A stretch of 64,000 nucleotides of DNA, from positions 107,876 through 171,875 of the forward strand of contig JACPYM010000010.1 of NCBI GenBank assembly GCA_016196035.1, in the 5' to 3' direction. The notes under the pieces are model-generated. The model saw only the letters and a list, made by a program, of their open reading frames with translations, searched no databases and was not told where the DNA came from. Of this stretch, positions 47,467 through 55,414 are shown in pieces (positions within the stretch are counted from its first letter, which is position 1; each line of letters begins with the position of its first letter). The position numbers and the translations under genes are program-made. This DNA comes from Acidobacteriota bacterium (lineage in GTDB: Bacteria; Acidobacteriota; Blastocatellia; RBC074).

Positions 47467-47491
47467 GGGCCAAGTAAGGGCCAAGTAATGG
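47459..47491. repeat. 11-bp tandem repeat over the stop codon
   Basis: CCAAGTAAGGG occurs twice, then CCAAGTAATGG. The first copy contains the TAA stop of the upstream gene. No role is evident. Confidence 0.8.
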
Positions 47492-47543
47492 CAGACACCA
47501 GTAATGTTCGGCAGCGTGCTTGATGGTGTGCCGAATATGACCC

Positions 47544-48254
47544 GTGCTTTGGGCTGACGTGAAAAGGGTTGTGCTGAAAGATTACTTTGGGATGCGCCAG
47601 CTTCGTTCACTGACGCATTCCGATGTTGAAAAATTCCAGCCTGAGCGGTTAAAGACCGAAACAGTGCGTGGGGAGCGCCGCACGCTAGCCGCCGTGAATC
47701 GTGAACTCAAACTGCCGCGCGCCGTCTGGCGGTTGGTCAAGGACGAAGCGCGCAACGAATGCGAGAGCGTCCATCGCGCGGCCAAAGTCTTTGAGCCGGT
47801 GGAGTGGAGGCGCGAGGCGTGGCGGCGCGCGCAATACCTCGCCATCCGCGAATCCTTCATTGCACAATGGCAGCCGCAAGGCGGCATTGATCTGGCGCTG
47901 ATTGATATGCTGACGCAATCATTCGTCTTGTATCTGTATTGGAACGAAGTCTCAGTCACCCGCACGGAAACCGAAATGCGTGCCGATCCGCCCGCGTGGA
48001 TAAAGGACAAGGCTTATCGGGAACAGGGCTACCCGCGTGAGCGTGGGCACGGTTATTGGAATCCGCCCTATGCGCACGAACAAGAAGCCGTCGAGCACGC
48101 GGCGCAGATGGCTGACCGTTATTTGCGGGCCTTTCAGCGGACGTTACGGGCGATGCGGGATTTGCGGCGTTATTCGTCGCCGGTCACGATCAATAATCCG
48201 CAGCAGGTGAACACTGCGGCGGAGGGCGGGCAGCAGGTGAATGCCATCAAATAG
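47544..48254 (+). CDS. Chimeric ORF: integrase core-binding remnant joined to an unknown QVN-tail protein
   Basis: 236 residues from GTG 47544. Residues 8-65 (KDYFGMRQLRSLTHSDVEKF, then LKTETVRGERRTLAAVNREL) align by eye with the core-binding domain of the integrase at 59,233 (QHFGKKRIKDVTPSDIEIFK, LKTQTVRGKERSIASVNREL). No catalytic domain follows. From about residue 68 the sequence switches to a different protein: FEPVEWRREAWRRAQYLAIR, GGIDLALIDMLTQSFVLYLY, and a tail TINNPQQVNTAAEGGQQVN. The second half resembles a family of acidobacterial proteins with QVN repeats at the C-terminus, function unknown. The fusion suggests a deletion between an old integrase gene and its neighbour. Whether it is expressed is unclear. 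Confidence 0.6.
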   Translation: MLWADVKRVVLKDYFGMRQLRSLTHSDVEKFQPERLKTETVRGERRTLAAVNRELKLPRAVWRLVKDEARNECESVHRAAKVFEPVEWRREAWRRAQYLAIRESFIAQWQPQGGIDLALIDMLTQSFVLYLYWNEVSVTRTETEMRADPPAWIKDKAYREQGYPRERGHGYWNPPYAHEQEAVEHAAQMADRYLRAFQRTLRAMRDLRRYSSPVTINNPQQVNTAAEGGQQVNAIK

Positions 48255-48349
48255 AAAGATTGAAAGTCGTCAGCAAAGAGCCTTGTCGTGTATAAGGGCT
48301 GCTTTATGATGGTCACCTCATCAAATTGCCCCGTCGCCGAATTACGTTT

Positions 48350-50401
48350 ATGGACACACCGGAAGCTGTAGCACGCCAAAAAATAGACGCTGCTTTGCAT
48401 CTGGCGGGCTGGATTGTGCAGAGCCGCGACCAAGTTAATTTGCACGCCGCACGCGGTGTCGCCGTGCGCGAATTTCAGTTGCGGCAAGGGTACGGAGCGG
48501 CGGATTACCTGTTGTTTGTAGATGGTAAAGCCGTGGGCGTAATCGAAGCCAAGCCCGAAGGCGACACGCTCACGGGTGTAGAAGTTCAATCCGAGCGTTA
48601 CAGCGTAGGCGTGCCTTTGACTGTGCCCGCTCCCTTTCGTCCGTTGCCATTTCTTTATCAAAGCACGGGAATCGAAACACGTTTCACCAACGGCTGTGAC
48701 CCTGTTGCGCGCAGCCGTCCGGTGTTTCATTTTCATTGCCCGGAAACGATAGCGAACTGGCTGGCGGATGACCTTGGGCAAGCGGGCTTACCCGCAACGT
48801 TACGCGCTCGGCTCCGCGAAATGCCTACGCTGGAAGAAAAAGGCTTGTGGCCTGCGCAATTCAAAGCCGTGCGGAATCTCGAAACTTCATTTAGCGAAGA
48901 CCGGCCACGCGCGTTGATTCAGATGGCGACTGGCAGCGGTAAGACGTTCACTGCCGTCAATGCGGCTTATCGTTTGATCAAACACGCTGATGCGCGCCGC
49001 GTCTTGTTTCTGGTTGATCGCGCTAATTTGGGGCGGCAAGCGCTCAAGGAATTTCAGCAATTCACGCCGCCCGATAGCAACTACAAATTCCATGAGCTTT
49101 ACAACATTCAGCATCTGGCCTCGAACAAAATTGACGGGGTTTCGCGCGTCATCATCACGACCATTCAGCGGCTTTACGCGATGTTGCAAGGCAAGGAACT
49201 CGATCCCGAGCTTGAGGAAGGCTCGCAATTCGACACGGGCGCAGGGTTGATTCGTGAGCCGGTACCAGTCGTTTATAACCCAGTAATCCCGATTGAATTT
49301 TTTGACATCATTTTCATTGATGAATGCCACCGCTCAATTTACAGCCTGTGGCGGCAAGTGCTGGATTATTTCGACGCGCATTTGATAGGGCTGACTGCGA
49401 CGCCATCAAAGCAAACCTTCGGCTTTTTCAAAAAGAATCTGGTGATGGAATACGACCACGCACAAGCCGTGGCCGATGGCGTCAACGTGGACTTCGATGT
49501 TTACAAGATTCGCACGCGCATCACGGAAGGCGGCTCGACCGTCGAAGCCGGGCCGCTGGAAGTCGTAGGCCGCCGCGACCGCCAGACGCGCGCCGTGCGC
49601 TGGGAAACACTGGACGAAGATTTGAGCTACGACGCCAACGCGCTTGACCGCAATGTCGTGGCGGATGACCAAATCCGCACTGTCATCCGCACGTTCAAAG
49701 AAAAACTCTTCACCGAAATCTTTCCCGGGCGCACCGATGTGCCGAAGACGCTGATTTATGCCAAAGACGACAGCCACGCTGACGACATCGTCAAAGTCAT
49801 CCGTGAAGAGTTCGGCGAGGACAACCGGTTTTGCGAGAAGATCACCTACAGAACTGGCACCGCGCGCATTGTCACCAAGCAAATGAACGAGCAAGGCGAA
49901 GCAGTCGAAGTCGTCAAATACAAATCCAGCGGCATCAAGCCCGAAGATTTGCTCTCTTCGTTTCGCAATAGCTACAATCCGCGCATCGCCGTGACAGTAG
50001 ATATGATTGCGACCGGGACGGACATCAAACCGCTCGAAATGGTGATGTTTATGCGCTCGGTCAAGAGCCGCAATTTCTTCGAGCAGATGAAAGGGCGCGG
50101 CGTGCGTGTGATCGGCAAGGAAGATTTCCGGCTGATTACGCCCAACGTACCGCAAGGCAAGACGCATTTCATCATCGTGGATTGTGTGGGCGTGTGCGAA
50201 CAGGAACTCAACGACACGCGCCCGCTCGAACGCCAACGCTCGGTTAGCTTCCAAAACCTGTTGCAAGCCGTCGCTTATGGCAACACAGATGCCGATGTGC
50301 TTTCGTCACTCGCCAGCCGTTTGGCGCGGCTCGAACCGCAGTTGGATGAGGGTGAACGCGCCGCCCTGACCGAAGCCGCGAACGGCACGACGTTGCGGTA
50401 A
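48350..50401 (+). CDS. hsdR: Type I restriction subunit HsdR, N-terminal and helicase part (interrupted by a stop)
   Basis: 683 residues from ATG 48350. The nuclease domain has ADYLLFVDGKAVGVIEAKPEG (D...ExK). The SF2 translocase follows: MATGSGKTFTAVN (Walker A), FIDECHRSIYSLW (DEAH-like), LTATPSK (motif III), VTVDMIATGTDIK (motif V) and QMKGRGVRVIG (motif VI). The frame stops at TAA 50399-50401, and the same frame stays open to 51214 with the expected C-terminal domain. Reading the stop as CAA would give one 954-residue EcoEI-type HsdR. As it stands, the chain lacks the domain that contacts the methylase complex, so restriction is probably off. A sequencing error is possible. No strong ribosome binding site is seen. 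Confidence 0.85.
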   Translation: MDTPEAVARQKIDAALHLAGWIVQSRDQVNLHAARGVAVREFQLRQGYGAADYLLFVDGKAVGVIEAKPEGDTLTGVEVQSERYSVGVPLTVPAPFRPLPFLYQSTGIETRFTNGCDPVARSRPVFHFHCPETIANWLADDLGQAGLPATLRARLREMPTLEEKGLWPAQFKAVRNLETSFSEDRPRALIQMATGSGKTFTAVNAAYRLIKHADARRVLFLVDRANLGRQALKEFQQFTPPDSNYKFHELYNIQHLASNKIDGVSRVIITTIQRLYAMLQGKELDPELEEGSQFDTGAGLIREPVPVVYNPVIPIEFFDIIFIDECHRSIYSLWRQVLDYFDAHLIGLTATPSKQTFGFFKKNLVMEYDHAQAVADGVNVDFDVYKIRTRITEGGSTVEAGPLEVVGRRDRQTRAVRWETLDEDLSYDANALDRNVVADDQIRTVIRTFKEKLFTEIFPGRTDVPKTLIYAKDDSHADDIVKVIREEFGEDNRFCEKITYRTGTARIVTKQMNEQGEAVEVVKYKSSGIKPEDLLSSFRNSYNPRIAVTVDMIATGTDIKPLEMVMFMRSVKSRNFFEQMKGRGVRVIGKEDFRLITPNVPQGKTHFIIVDCVGVCEQELNDTRPLERQRSVSFQNLLQAVAYGNTDADVLSSLASRLARLEPQLDEGERAALTEAANGTTLR

Positions 50402-50413
50402 ATCATCAGCGGT

Positions 50414-51214
50414 TTGGTCGCCGCGCTTGATCCTGACCGGCAGATTGAAGAGGCGCAGCGGCAACACGGTTTGCCCGCCGATGCCGAACCTTCGCCCGAA
50501 CAGTTGGCGCAAGCGGCGGCGGAATTGCGGCGCGCGGCGGTCTGGCCGCTGGCGAGCAATCCGGTCTTGCGGGCGCAAATCCTCGCGTTGAAACAGCGGG
50601 CTGAACAGACGCTGGATGTCATCAGTCAGGATGAAGTGCTCGAAGCCGGATATTCCGCCACGGCGCGCGCACGGGCGCAAACGCTGGTGCAATCGTTCGA
50701 GCAATACATCGAAGAGCACAAAGACGAAATCACCGCGCTGCAAGTGCTTTACAGCCGTCCTTACGCCCAGCGGTTGCGGTTTGAGGACATCAAGGCGTTG
50801 GCCGAAAGCATTCAACTGCCGCCGCGTTCGTGGACGCCGGAAAAGCTCTGGCGCGCGTATGAAACGCTGGATCGCAACCGGGTGCGCGGCGCGGGCGCGA
50901 CGCGGTTGATGACCGACATCGTTTCGCTCATCCGCTTTGCGCTGCATCAGGAAGAGTTGTTGATCCCCTTTGCCGACGAAGTGCGGGCGCGCTTTCAAAA
51001 CTGGTTGGCGCAACAGGAACAGCGCGGACGCCGCTTCAGCGCCGAACAGCGCCAATGGCTGGAACTGATCCGCGATCACATCGCCGCCAACTTGCAAATT
51101 GAGATGGACGATTTCGATTACTTGCCCTTCATCCAACGCGGCGGCGTGGGCCGGGCATACCAAACTTTCGGAGAGGAATTGATGAATGAGTTGAACGAGG
51201 TGCTGGCTGCATGA
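50414..51214 (+). CDS. hsdR: C-terminal part of HsdR (EcoEI-type), separated by an in-frame stop
   Basis: 266 residues in the same frame as the preceding HsdR fragment, starting at a nominal TTG twelve bases after its stop. The region is helical (LQVLYSRPYAQRLRFEDIKA; LWRAYETLDRNRVRGAGATR; VSLIRFALHQEELLIPFADE) and matches the EcoEI_R C-terminal domain, needed for assembly with HsdM and HsdS. No ribosome binding site precedes the TTG, so separate translation is doubtful, and this is best seen as the downstream part of a broken gene. It overlaps the hsdS start by ATGA, showing that the original operon organisation is intact. Confidence 0.8.
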   Translation: MVAALDPDRQIEEAQRQHGLPADAEPSPEQLAQAAAELRRAAVWPLASNPVLRAQILALKQRAEQTLDVISQDEVLEAGYSATARARAQTLVQSFEQYIEEHKDEITALQVLYSRPYAQRLRFEDIKALAESIQLPPRSWTPEKLWRAYETLDRNRVRGAGATRLMTDIVSLIRFALHQEELLIPFADEVRARFQNWLAQQEQRGRRFSAEQRQWLELIRDHIAANLQIEMDDFDYLPFIQRGGVGRAYQTFGEELMNELNEVLAA

Positions 51215-52947
51215 GTAATTTGCCAAAGGGCTGGGTGAAAGCTGCTCTTGGAGAACTGCTTCACTTGGTCAACGGGTATGCTTTCAAGCCTTCAGATTGG
51301 GGGCAGGAAGGGCTGCCGATCATTCGCATACAAAACCTCAACAATCCTGACGCCAAGTTCAATCGGTGCCGCTATGAATTGCCGGAAAAGTTTCTCGTGA
51401 ACTCCAGAGATTTGCTATTCGCTTGGTCTGGCACGCCAGGCACATCCTTCGGCGCGCACATCTGGCGAGGCGGCAAGGCTTGGTTGAATCAGCATATATT
51501 CAAAGTCGTGTTCGATCAGGCAAGCTTGAACAAAAGCTATCTGCGGTTCGCTATCAATCAGAACCTCAATGAGTATGTTGCAGCGGCACGCGGTGGTAGC
51601 GGACTTGCTCACATCACAAAAGGGCAATTTGAGTCATCGGAAATTCCCATTCCGCCACTCGCTGAACAACACCGCATCGTTGCCGAAATCGAAAAACAAT
51701 TCACGCGCCTGGATGCTGCCGTAGCCAGTCTGCGGCGGGTGCAGGCCAATTTGAAGCGGTACCGCGCCGCCGTGCTCAAGGCTGCGTGCGAAGGCCGCTT
51801 AGTCGAAATGGAAGCTGCTCTGGCCCGCGCCGAACAGCGCCCCTACGAACCGGCGGCAGAACTGTTGCAACGCCTTCTCCGCGAGCGCCGCGCCCGCTGG
51901 GAAGCCGACCAACTCGCCAAAATGGAAGCGGCAGGTAAACCGCCCAAAGACGACAAATGGAAAGCCAATTATGATGATCCTCTTGCGCCTGACATCAGCA
52001 CGTTGCCGAAGTTACCTGAAGGATGGACACACGCAAGTTTAGATGAGTGTTTCATCGTTGAGCGAGGGCGGTTTTCTATCCGTCCAAGAAATGATCCCAG
52101 ATACTACAACGGCAAATATCCTTTTGTTCAAATTGGTGATTTACCTCGTGAAGGTGGGAGTATTGCAATCTACACGCAAACTCTAAACGAAAAGGGGCTT
52201 GAGGTAAGCAAGTTGTTCAAACGGGGAACTGTGTTGATTGCAATCGTAGGTGCCACTATTGCCAACACGGGCATATTAACTTTTGATAGTTGTTGTCCAG
52301 ATAGTTTGGTCGCTATTCAATCTGACGATGAGGTTCGAGCGCAGTATGTTGAATTCTATTTGCGCTCAAAAAAGCTAGAAATTCGGGAATTGGCATACGC
52401 TTCGGGCGGGCAACCGAACATCAATTTGGCCCTTTTACAGCCTTATTGGTTTCCATTGCCCCCCTTTGCTGAACAGCAGCGCATTGTCGAAGAAGCTGAA
52501 CGCCGCTTCTCCATCATTGACGACCTTGAAAGAAGCGTCATTGCCAGCTTGCAGCGTGCGGAGACATTGCGCCAGAAAGTGTTGCAAGACGCCTTCACCG
52601 GCAAGCTGGTCGAGCAAGACCTAAACGACGAATCGGCGAGCAAGCTGCTCGAGCGCATCAAGGCTGAACGATTGAGACGCGAAGCCGAAGAACACGAGAA
52701 ACGAAAGGAGGAAAGAAAGACTGTGAAGAAGACCGGCAAAACAGCGACGGGCGAACGCCGCAAACTGGTTGAAGTGTTGCGCGAAGCCGAAAGCCCGCTT
52801 GCCCCTGAAGTGCTCTTCCGCGAAGCTGGCTTCAAACCGGAAGAAGTTGAAGCGTTTTACGACGAACTGAAACAAGCCGACCAAGACAACTTGATCACCG
52901 AAGACAAACGCCAAAGCGGTGAGGTTTACCTGAGCGCCCGCGCATGA
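51211..52947 (+). CDS. hsdS: Type I restriction-modification specificity subunit HsdS with extra C-terminal domain
   Basis: A 578-residue protein that sets DNA specificity of the HsdM/HsdR complex. Two target-recognition domains occupy about 5-155 and 265-420. Each ends in a family signature: IPIPPLAEQHRIVAEIEKQF and FPLPPFAEQQRIVEEAERRF. Each is followed by a coiled-coil spacer (RLDAAVASLRRVQANLKRYR; IIDDLERSVIASLQRAETLR). After residue 480 comes an unusual tail: a charged helix (RLRREAEEHEKRKEERKTVK) and a domain of about 65 residues that looks like a winged helix (LVEVLREAESPLAPEVLFRE, FYDELKQADQDNLITEDKRQ). The start overlaps hsdR by four bases and the end overlaps the ATPase gene by four, so all three are coupled. 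Confidence 0.92.
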   Translation: MSNLPKGWVKAALGELLHLVNGYAFKPSDWGQEGLPIIRIQNLNNPDAKFNRCRYELPEKFLVNSRDLLFAWSGTPGTSFGAHIWRGGKAWLNQHIFKVVFDQASLNKSYLRFAINQNLNEYVAAARGGSGLAHITKGQFESSEIPIPPLAEQHRIVAEIEKQFTRLDAAVASLRRVQANLKRYRAAVLKAACEGRLVEMEAALARAEQRPYEPAAELLQRLLRERRARWEADQLAKMEAAGKPPKDDKWKANYDDPLAPDISTLPKLPEGWTHASLDECFIVERGRFSIRPRNDPRYYNGKYPFVQIGDLPREGGSIAIYTQTLNEKGLEVSKLFKRGTVLIAIVGATIANTGILTFDSCCPDSLVAIQSDDEVRAQYVEFYLRSKKLEIRELAYASGGQPNINLALLQPYWFPLPPFAEQQRIVEEAERRFSIIDDLERSVIASLQRAETLRQKVLQDAFTGKLVEQDLNDESASKLLERIKAERLRREAEEHEKRKEERKTVKKTGKTATGERRKLVEVLREAESPLAPEVLFREAGFKPEEVEAFYDELKQADQDNLITEDKRQSGEVYLSARA

Positions 52948-54563
52948 GATTGCACGAACTCTGGATCAGCGACTACAAAAACCTGAAGGACTTCCGCATC
53001 CACTTCGACGCGGACAGCCCCATCACGGTCATTGTTGGCTGGAACGGCACTGGCAAATCGAACCTGTTTGAAGCTCTGGTCATCATCTTCCGCGATCTGG
53101 ATTTGAACCAAGCCACGCCCTTCGCCTACAAGATCAAATACACCTGCCACACCGATAAAGTTGAGATTGATTACGATCCGGCGCGTCCCGGCAAAGAACG
53201 CTTGAAAGCCACTGTTACGCCGCTTGTCTTCACGCTCGAAGGAGAAAAGACAAAGAAGGAAATCCCGAAACCGGCCTTCGTCTTTGGGTATTACTCTGGC
53301 CCTAGCAATCGGTTCAAAGAACACTTCCTGGAACATCAGCGGCGTTATTACGAAGCGATCCTGAATGCGAAAGAAGCCACGCCAGCGGAATTGCGGCGGC
53401 TGAAATCCTTGCGGCGGCTGTTTTACGCCGAAACGCACCACAGCAAATATGTCCTGCTCGCCTTCTTTCTCAAACGCGATGAAAAGATTGACGGCTTTTT
53501 GCGCGAGTACCTGCGCATTGAAGGTTTGGACGGGTTGGAATCGGTGCTCTTCGTGATGAAAGAGCCTTCGTGGACAGGCAAGGAAGGCGACCCGCGTTTC
53601 TGGAACGCGCGCGGCCTAGTGCAAAAGTTTCTGGACAAGCTGTTTTCCGTTTCGCTCGCGCCTATGCGCCTATCGCAAAACCTGCCAACCGGTATCAAGA
53701 AACGCTCGAGGCAAGAACTGCTTTACCTTTACGTCCAAAGCTCAGAGAAATTGGCCGAGTTAGCGCAGGATTACGAAACGCCCAGCGATTTCTTTGCCAG
53801 CCTGGAAAGCGCCGACCTTTCCGAAGTCATCCACGATGTCATCATCAAGGTAAAAATCCGCAACCACGACGGCACGTTGACCTTCCGCGAACTGAGCGAA
53901 GGCGAACAGCAATTGCTGATGGTGCTAGGGCTGATGCGCTTCACGAAAGAAAAAGAGTCTTTGATCCTGCTGGATGAGCCTGACACGCACCTGAATCCGT
54001 TTTGGAGCACTGAATATCTCGACCTCATCAAAAGAATCGTAGACGACGAAGAAAGCAGCGAAGAGCCACAGTCACGTCACATCCTGATGTCTACGCACGA
54101 CCCGTTGGTCATTGCGGGGCTGGAACGCGAGCAAATCCAAATCTTCAAACGCGATCAGGAAACAGACCGTTGTTATGCCGAAATCCCCGACCGCAGCCCG
54201 CGCGGGATGGGTTTCGAGGGCGTGTTGACCAGCGATATGTTTGGCTTCCGCTCCGCGCTAGACAAGCCGACGCTAGAAAAATTGGATAAGAAGCGGCAGC
54301 TTACGATCAAAGACCATTTGAGTCCCGACGAACAACGAGAGCTTGAGAAGTTAAACCAACAGATTGGCGAACTGGATTTCACCAACGTTGTTCGTGACGA
54401 TTACTACCGGCTATTTGCCAGGGAAATGGCGAAGTACGAAGCCGAACACGAAATGCACGAAAGAGTGTTGACGCCCGCACAACGTGAAGCGCGGGAAAAG
54501 TTTGCTAAAGAGTTGGTTGCTCGATTGAAGAGGCAACAGAAGAAAGAGGATGAGCAAGAATGA
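52944..54563 (+). CDS. ptuA: Septu-like AAA ATPase (PtuA)
   Basis: A 539-residue ABC/SMC-type ATPase. Walker A is VGWNGTGKSNLFEAL (about 32-40) after the N-terminal strand LHELWISDYKNLKDF. The signature motif is FRELSEGEQQLLMVLGLM, Walker B is SLILLDEPDTHLNP, and the switch His is in LMSTHDPLVIAGL. These features fit the OLD/RloA/PtuA group. The next gene, overlapping by four bases, encodes an HNH nuclease with the PtuB layout. The ATPase-plus-HNH pair is the composition of Septu anti-phage systems. It lies between hsdS and hsdM with coupled starts, so it is expressed with the type I system. Residues 470-539 form a charged C-terminal helix. Confidence 0.85.
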   Translation: MRLHELWISDYKNLKDFRIHFDADSPITVIVGWNGTGKSNLFEALVIIFRDLDLNQATPFAYKIKYTCHTDKVEIDYDPARPGKERLKATVTPLVFTLEGEKTKKEIPKPAFVFGYYSGPSNRFKEHFLEHQRRYYEAILNAKEATPAELRRLKSLRRLFYAETHHSKYVLLAFFLKRDEKIDGFLREYLRIEGLDGLESVLFVMKEPSWTGKEGDPRFWNARGLVQKFLDKLFSVSLAPMRLSQNLPTGIKKRSRQELLYLYVQSSEKLAELAQDYETPSDFFASLESADLSEVIHDVIIKVKIRNHDGTLTFRELSEGEQQLLMVLGLMRFTKEKESLILLDEPDTHLNPFWSTEYLDLIKRIVDDEESSEEPQSRHILMSTHDPLVIAGLEREQIQIFKRDQETDRCYAEIPDRSPRGMGFEGVLTSDMFGFRSALDKPTLEKLDKKRQLTIKDHLSPDEQRELEKLNQQIGELDFTNVVRDDYYRLFAREMAKYEAEHEMHERVLTPAQREAREKFAKELVARLKRQQKKEDEQE

Positions 54564-55405
54564 GGTTCATTGACATCTCGACTTTCACCCCTAACGCTCA
54601 GTGGCTCGATGATGCGAAGACTGCAACGAATACCGCACGCGGCAAGCAAGAGGGCAAGGAACGGGCGGACTACATAAACGGTCAGTCAGACTTATGGACA
54701 AGGCTGAAGCCAAAGTTTGAAGAACTTTCCTTTCGCAAATGCTGGTATTGCGAGACACGCGAAAACAGGTCTGATCGGGCAGTTGACCATTACCGCCCCA
54801 AAAATAAAGTGCGCGATACAAAACCGTTATTTCGTGGATATTGGTGGCTTGCGTTCTGCCATAAGAACTATCGGCTTTGTTGCAATTGGTGCAATTCTCG
54901 CCGGTGCGACAGGGCGACCGGTGTCACGGGCGGCAAAGGTGACTACTTCTTGCTGATGGATGAAAAGAAGCGTGTCAGGATTGAGGGAGCTAGCTTTAAG
55001 CACGAAGGGCCTTTATTCCTTGACCCGTGCAAACCGCAAGATGTCGCTCTTTTGTGGTATGCCGATGACGGCAGAGTGATTCCAAAATTTGATGAGAAAC
55101 AAAAGCCCGAAGCGTTTAAGCGGGCGGACAAGTCAATTGAGTATTACAACCTAAACGAAAGAGACATCAAAGAAGCGCGTCAAGTGCTTTACCACAAGAT
55201 CAAAGAGTTGGTCGAGCAAGGAGACTATCACTTTGAAGACAGTTTTAATGGCGTGCCCGACGCGGATCATTCGCTAGGACAGGTCATAAAGAGTTTGGGC
55301 GAATTGATTGATAAAAAGGCGGAGTATTCTGCCTTCGCCAAAGCTGTTATTGAAGGATTCAAAAAGGCCGACCGCCTCTGGATGGATGCGATTGGAATGG
55401 TATAG
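54560..55405 (+). CDS. ptuB: HNH endonuclease, Septu PtuB-like
   Basis: A 281-residue nuclease. The zinc and catalytic residues are clustered: RKCWYCETRENRSDRAVDHY provides the first CxxC and the D-H of the active site, and YRLCCNWCNSRRCDRAT the second CxxC and the C-terminal N/R residues. The following segment (GPLFLDPCKPQDVALLWYAD; IEYYNLNERDIKEARQVLYH) is typical of PtuB and the related TIGR02646 proteins. Its ATG overlaps the stop of the ATPase gene. In Septu the pair degrades nucleic acid during phage infection. hsdM starts nine bases after its stop, so the module is fully embedded in the operon. Codon use is somewhat more AT-rich than in the flanking hsd genes. Confidence 0.85.
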   Translation: MRFIDISTFTPNAQWLDDAKTATNTARGKQEGKERADYINGQSDLWTRLKPKFEELSFRKCWYCETRENRSDRAVDHYRPKNKVRDTKPLFRGYWWLAFCHKNYRLCCNWCNSRRCDRATGVTGGKGDYFLLMDEKKRVRIEGASFKHEGPLFLDPCKPQDVALLWYADDGRVIPKFDEKQKPEAFKRADKSIEYYNLNERDIKEARQVLYHKIKELVEQGDYHFEDSFNGVPDADHSLGQVIKSLGELIDKKAEYSAFAKAVIEGFKKADRLWMDAIGMV

Positions 55406-55414
55406 AGAAAACAC

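Noticed and set aside
48326..48349. Upstream TTG start for hsdR
   Set aside because: It would add eight residues without a ribosome binding site; the ATG at 48350 gives the usual HsdR N-terminus.
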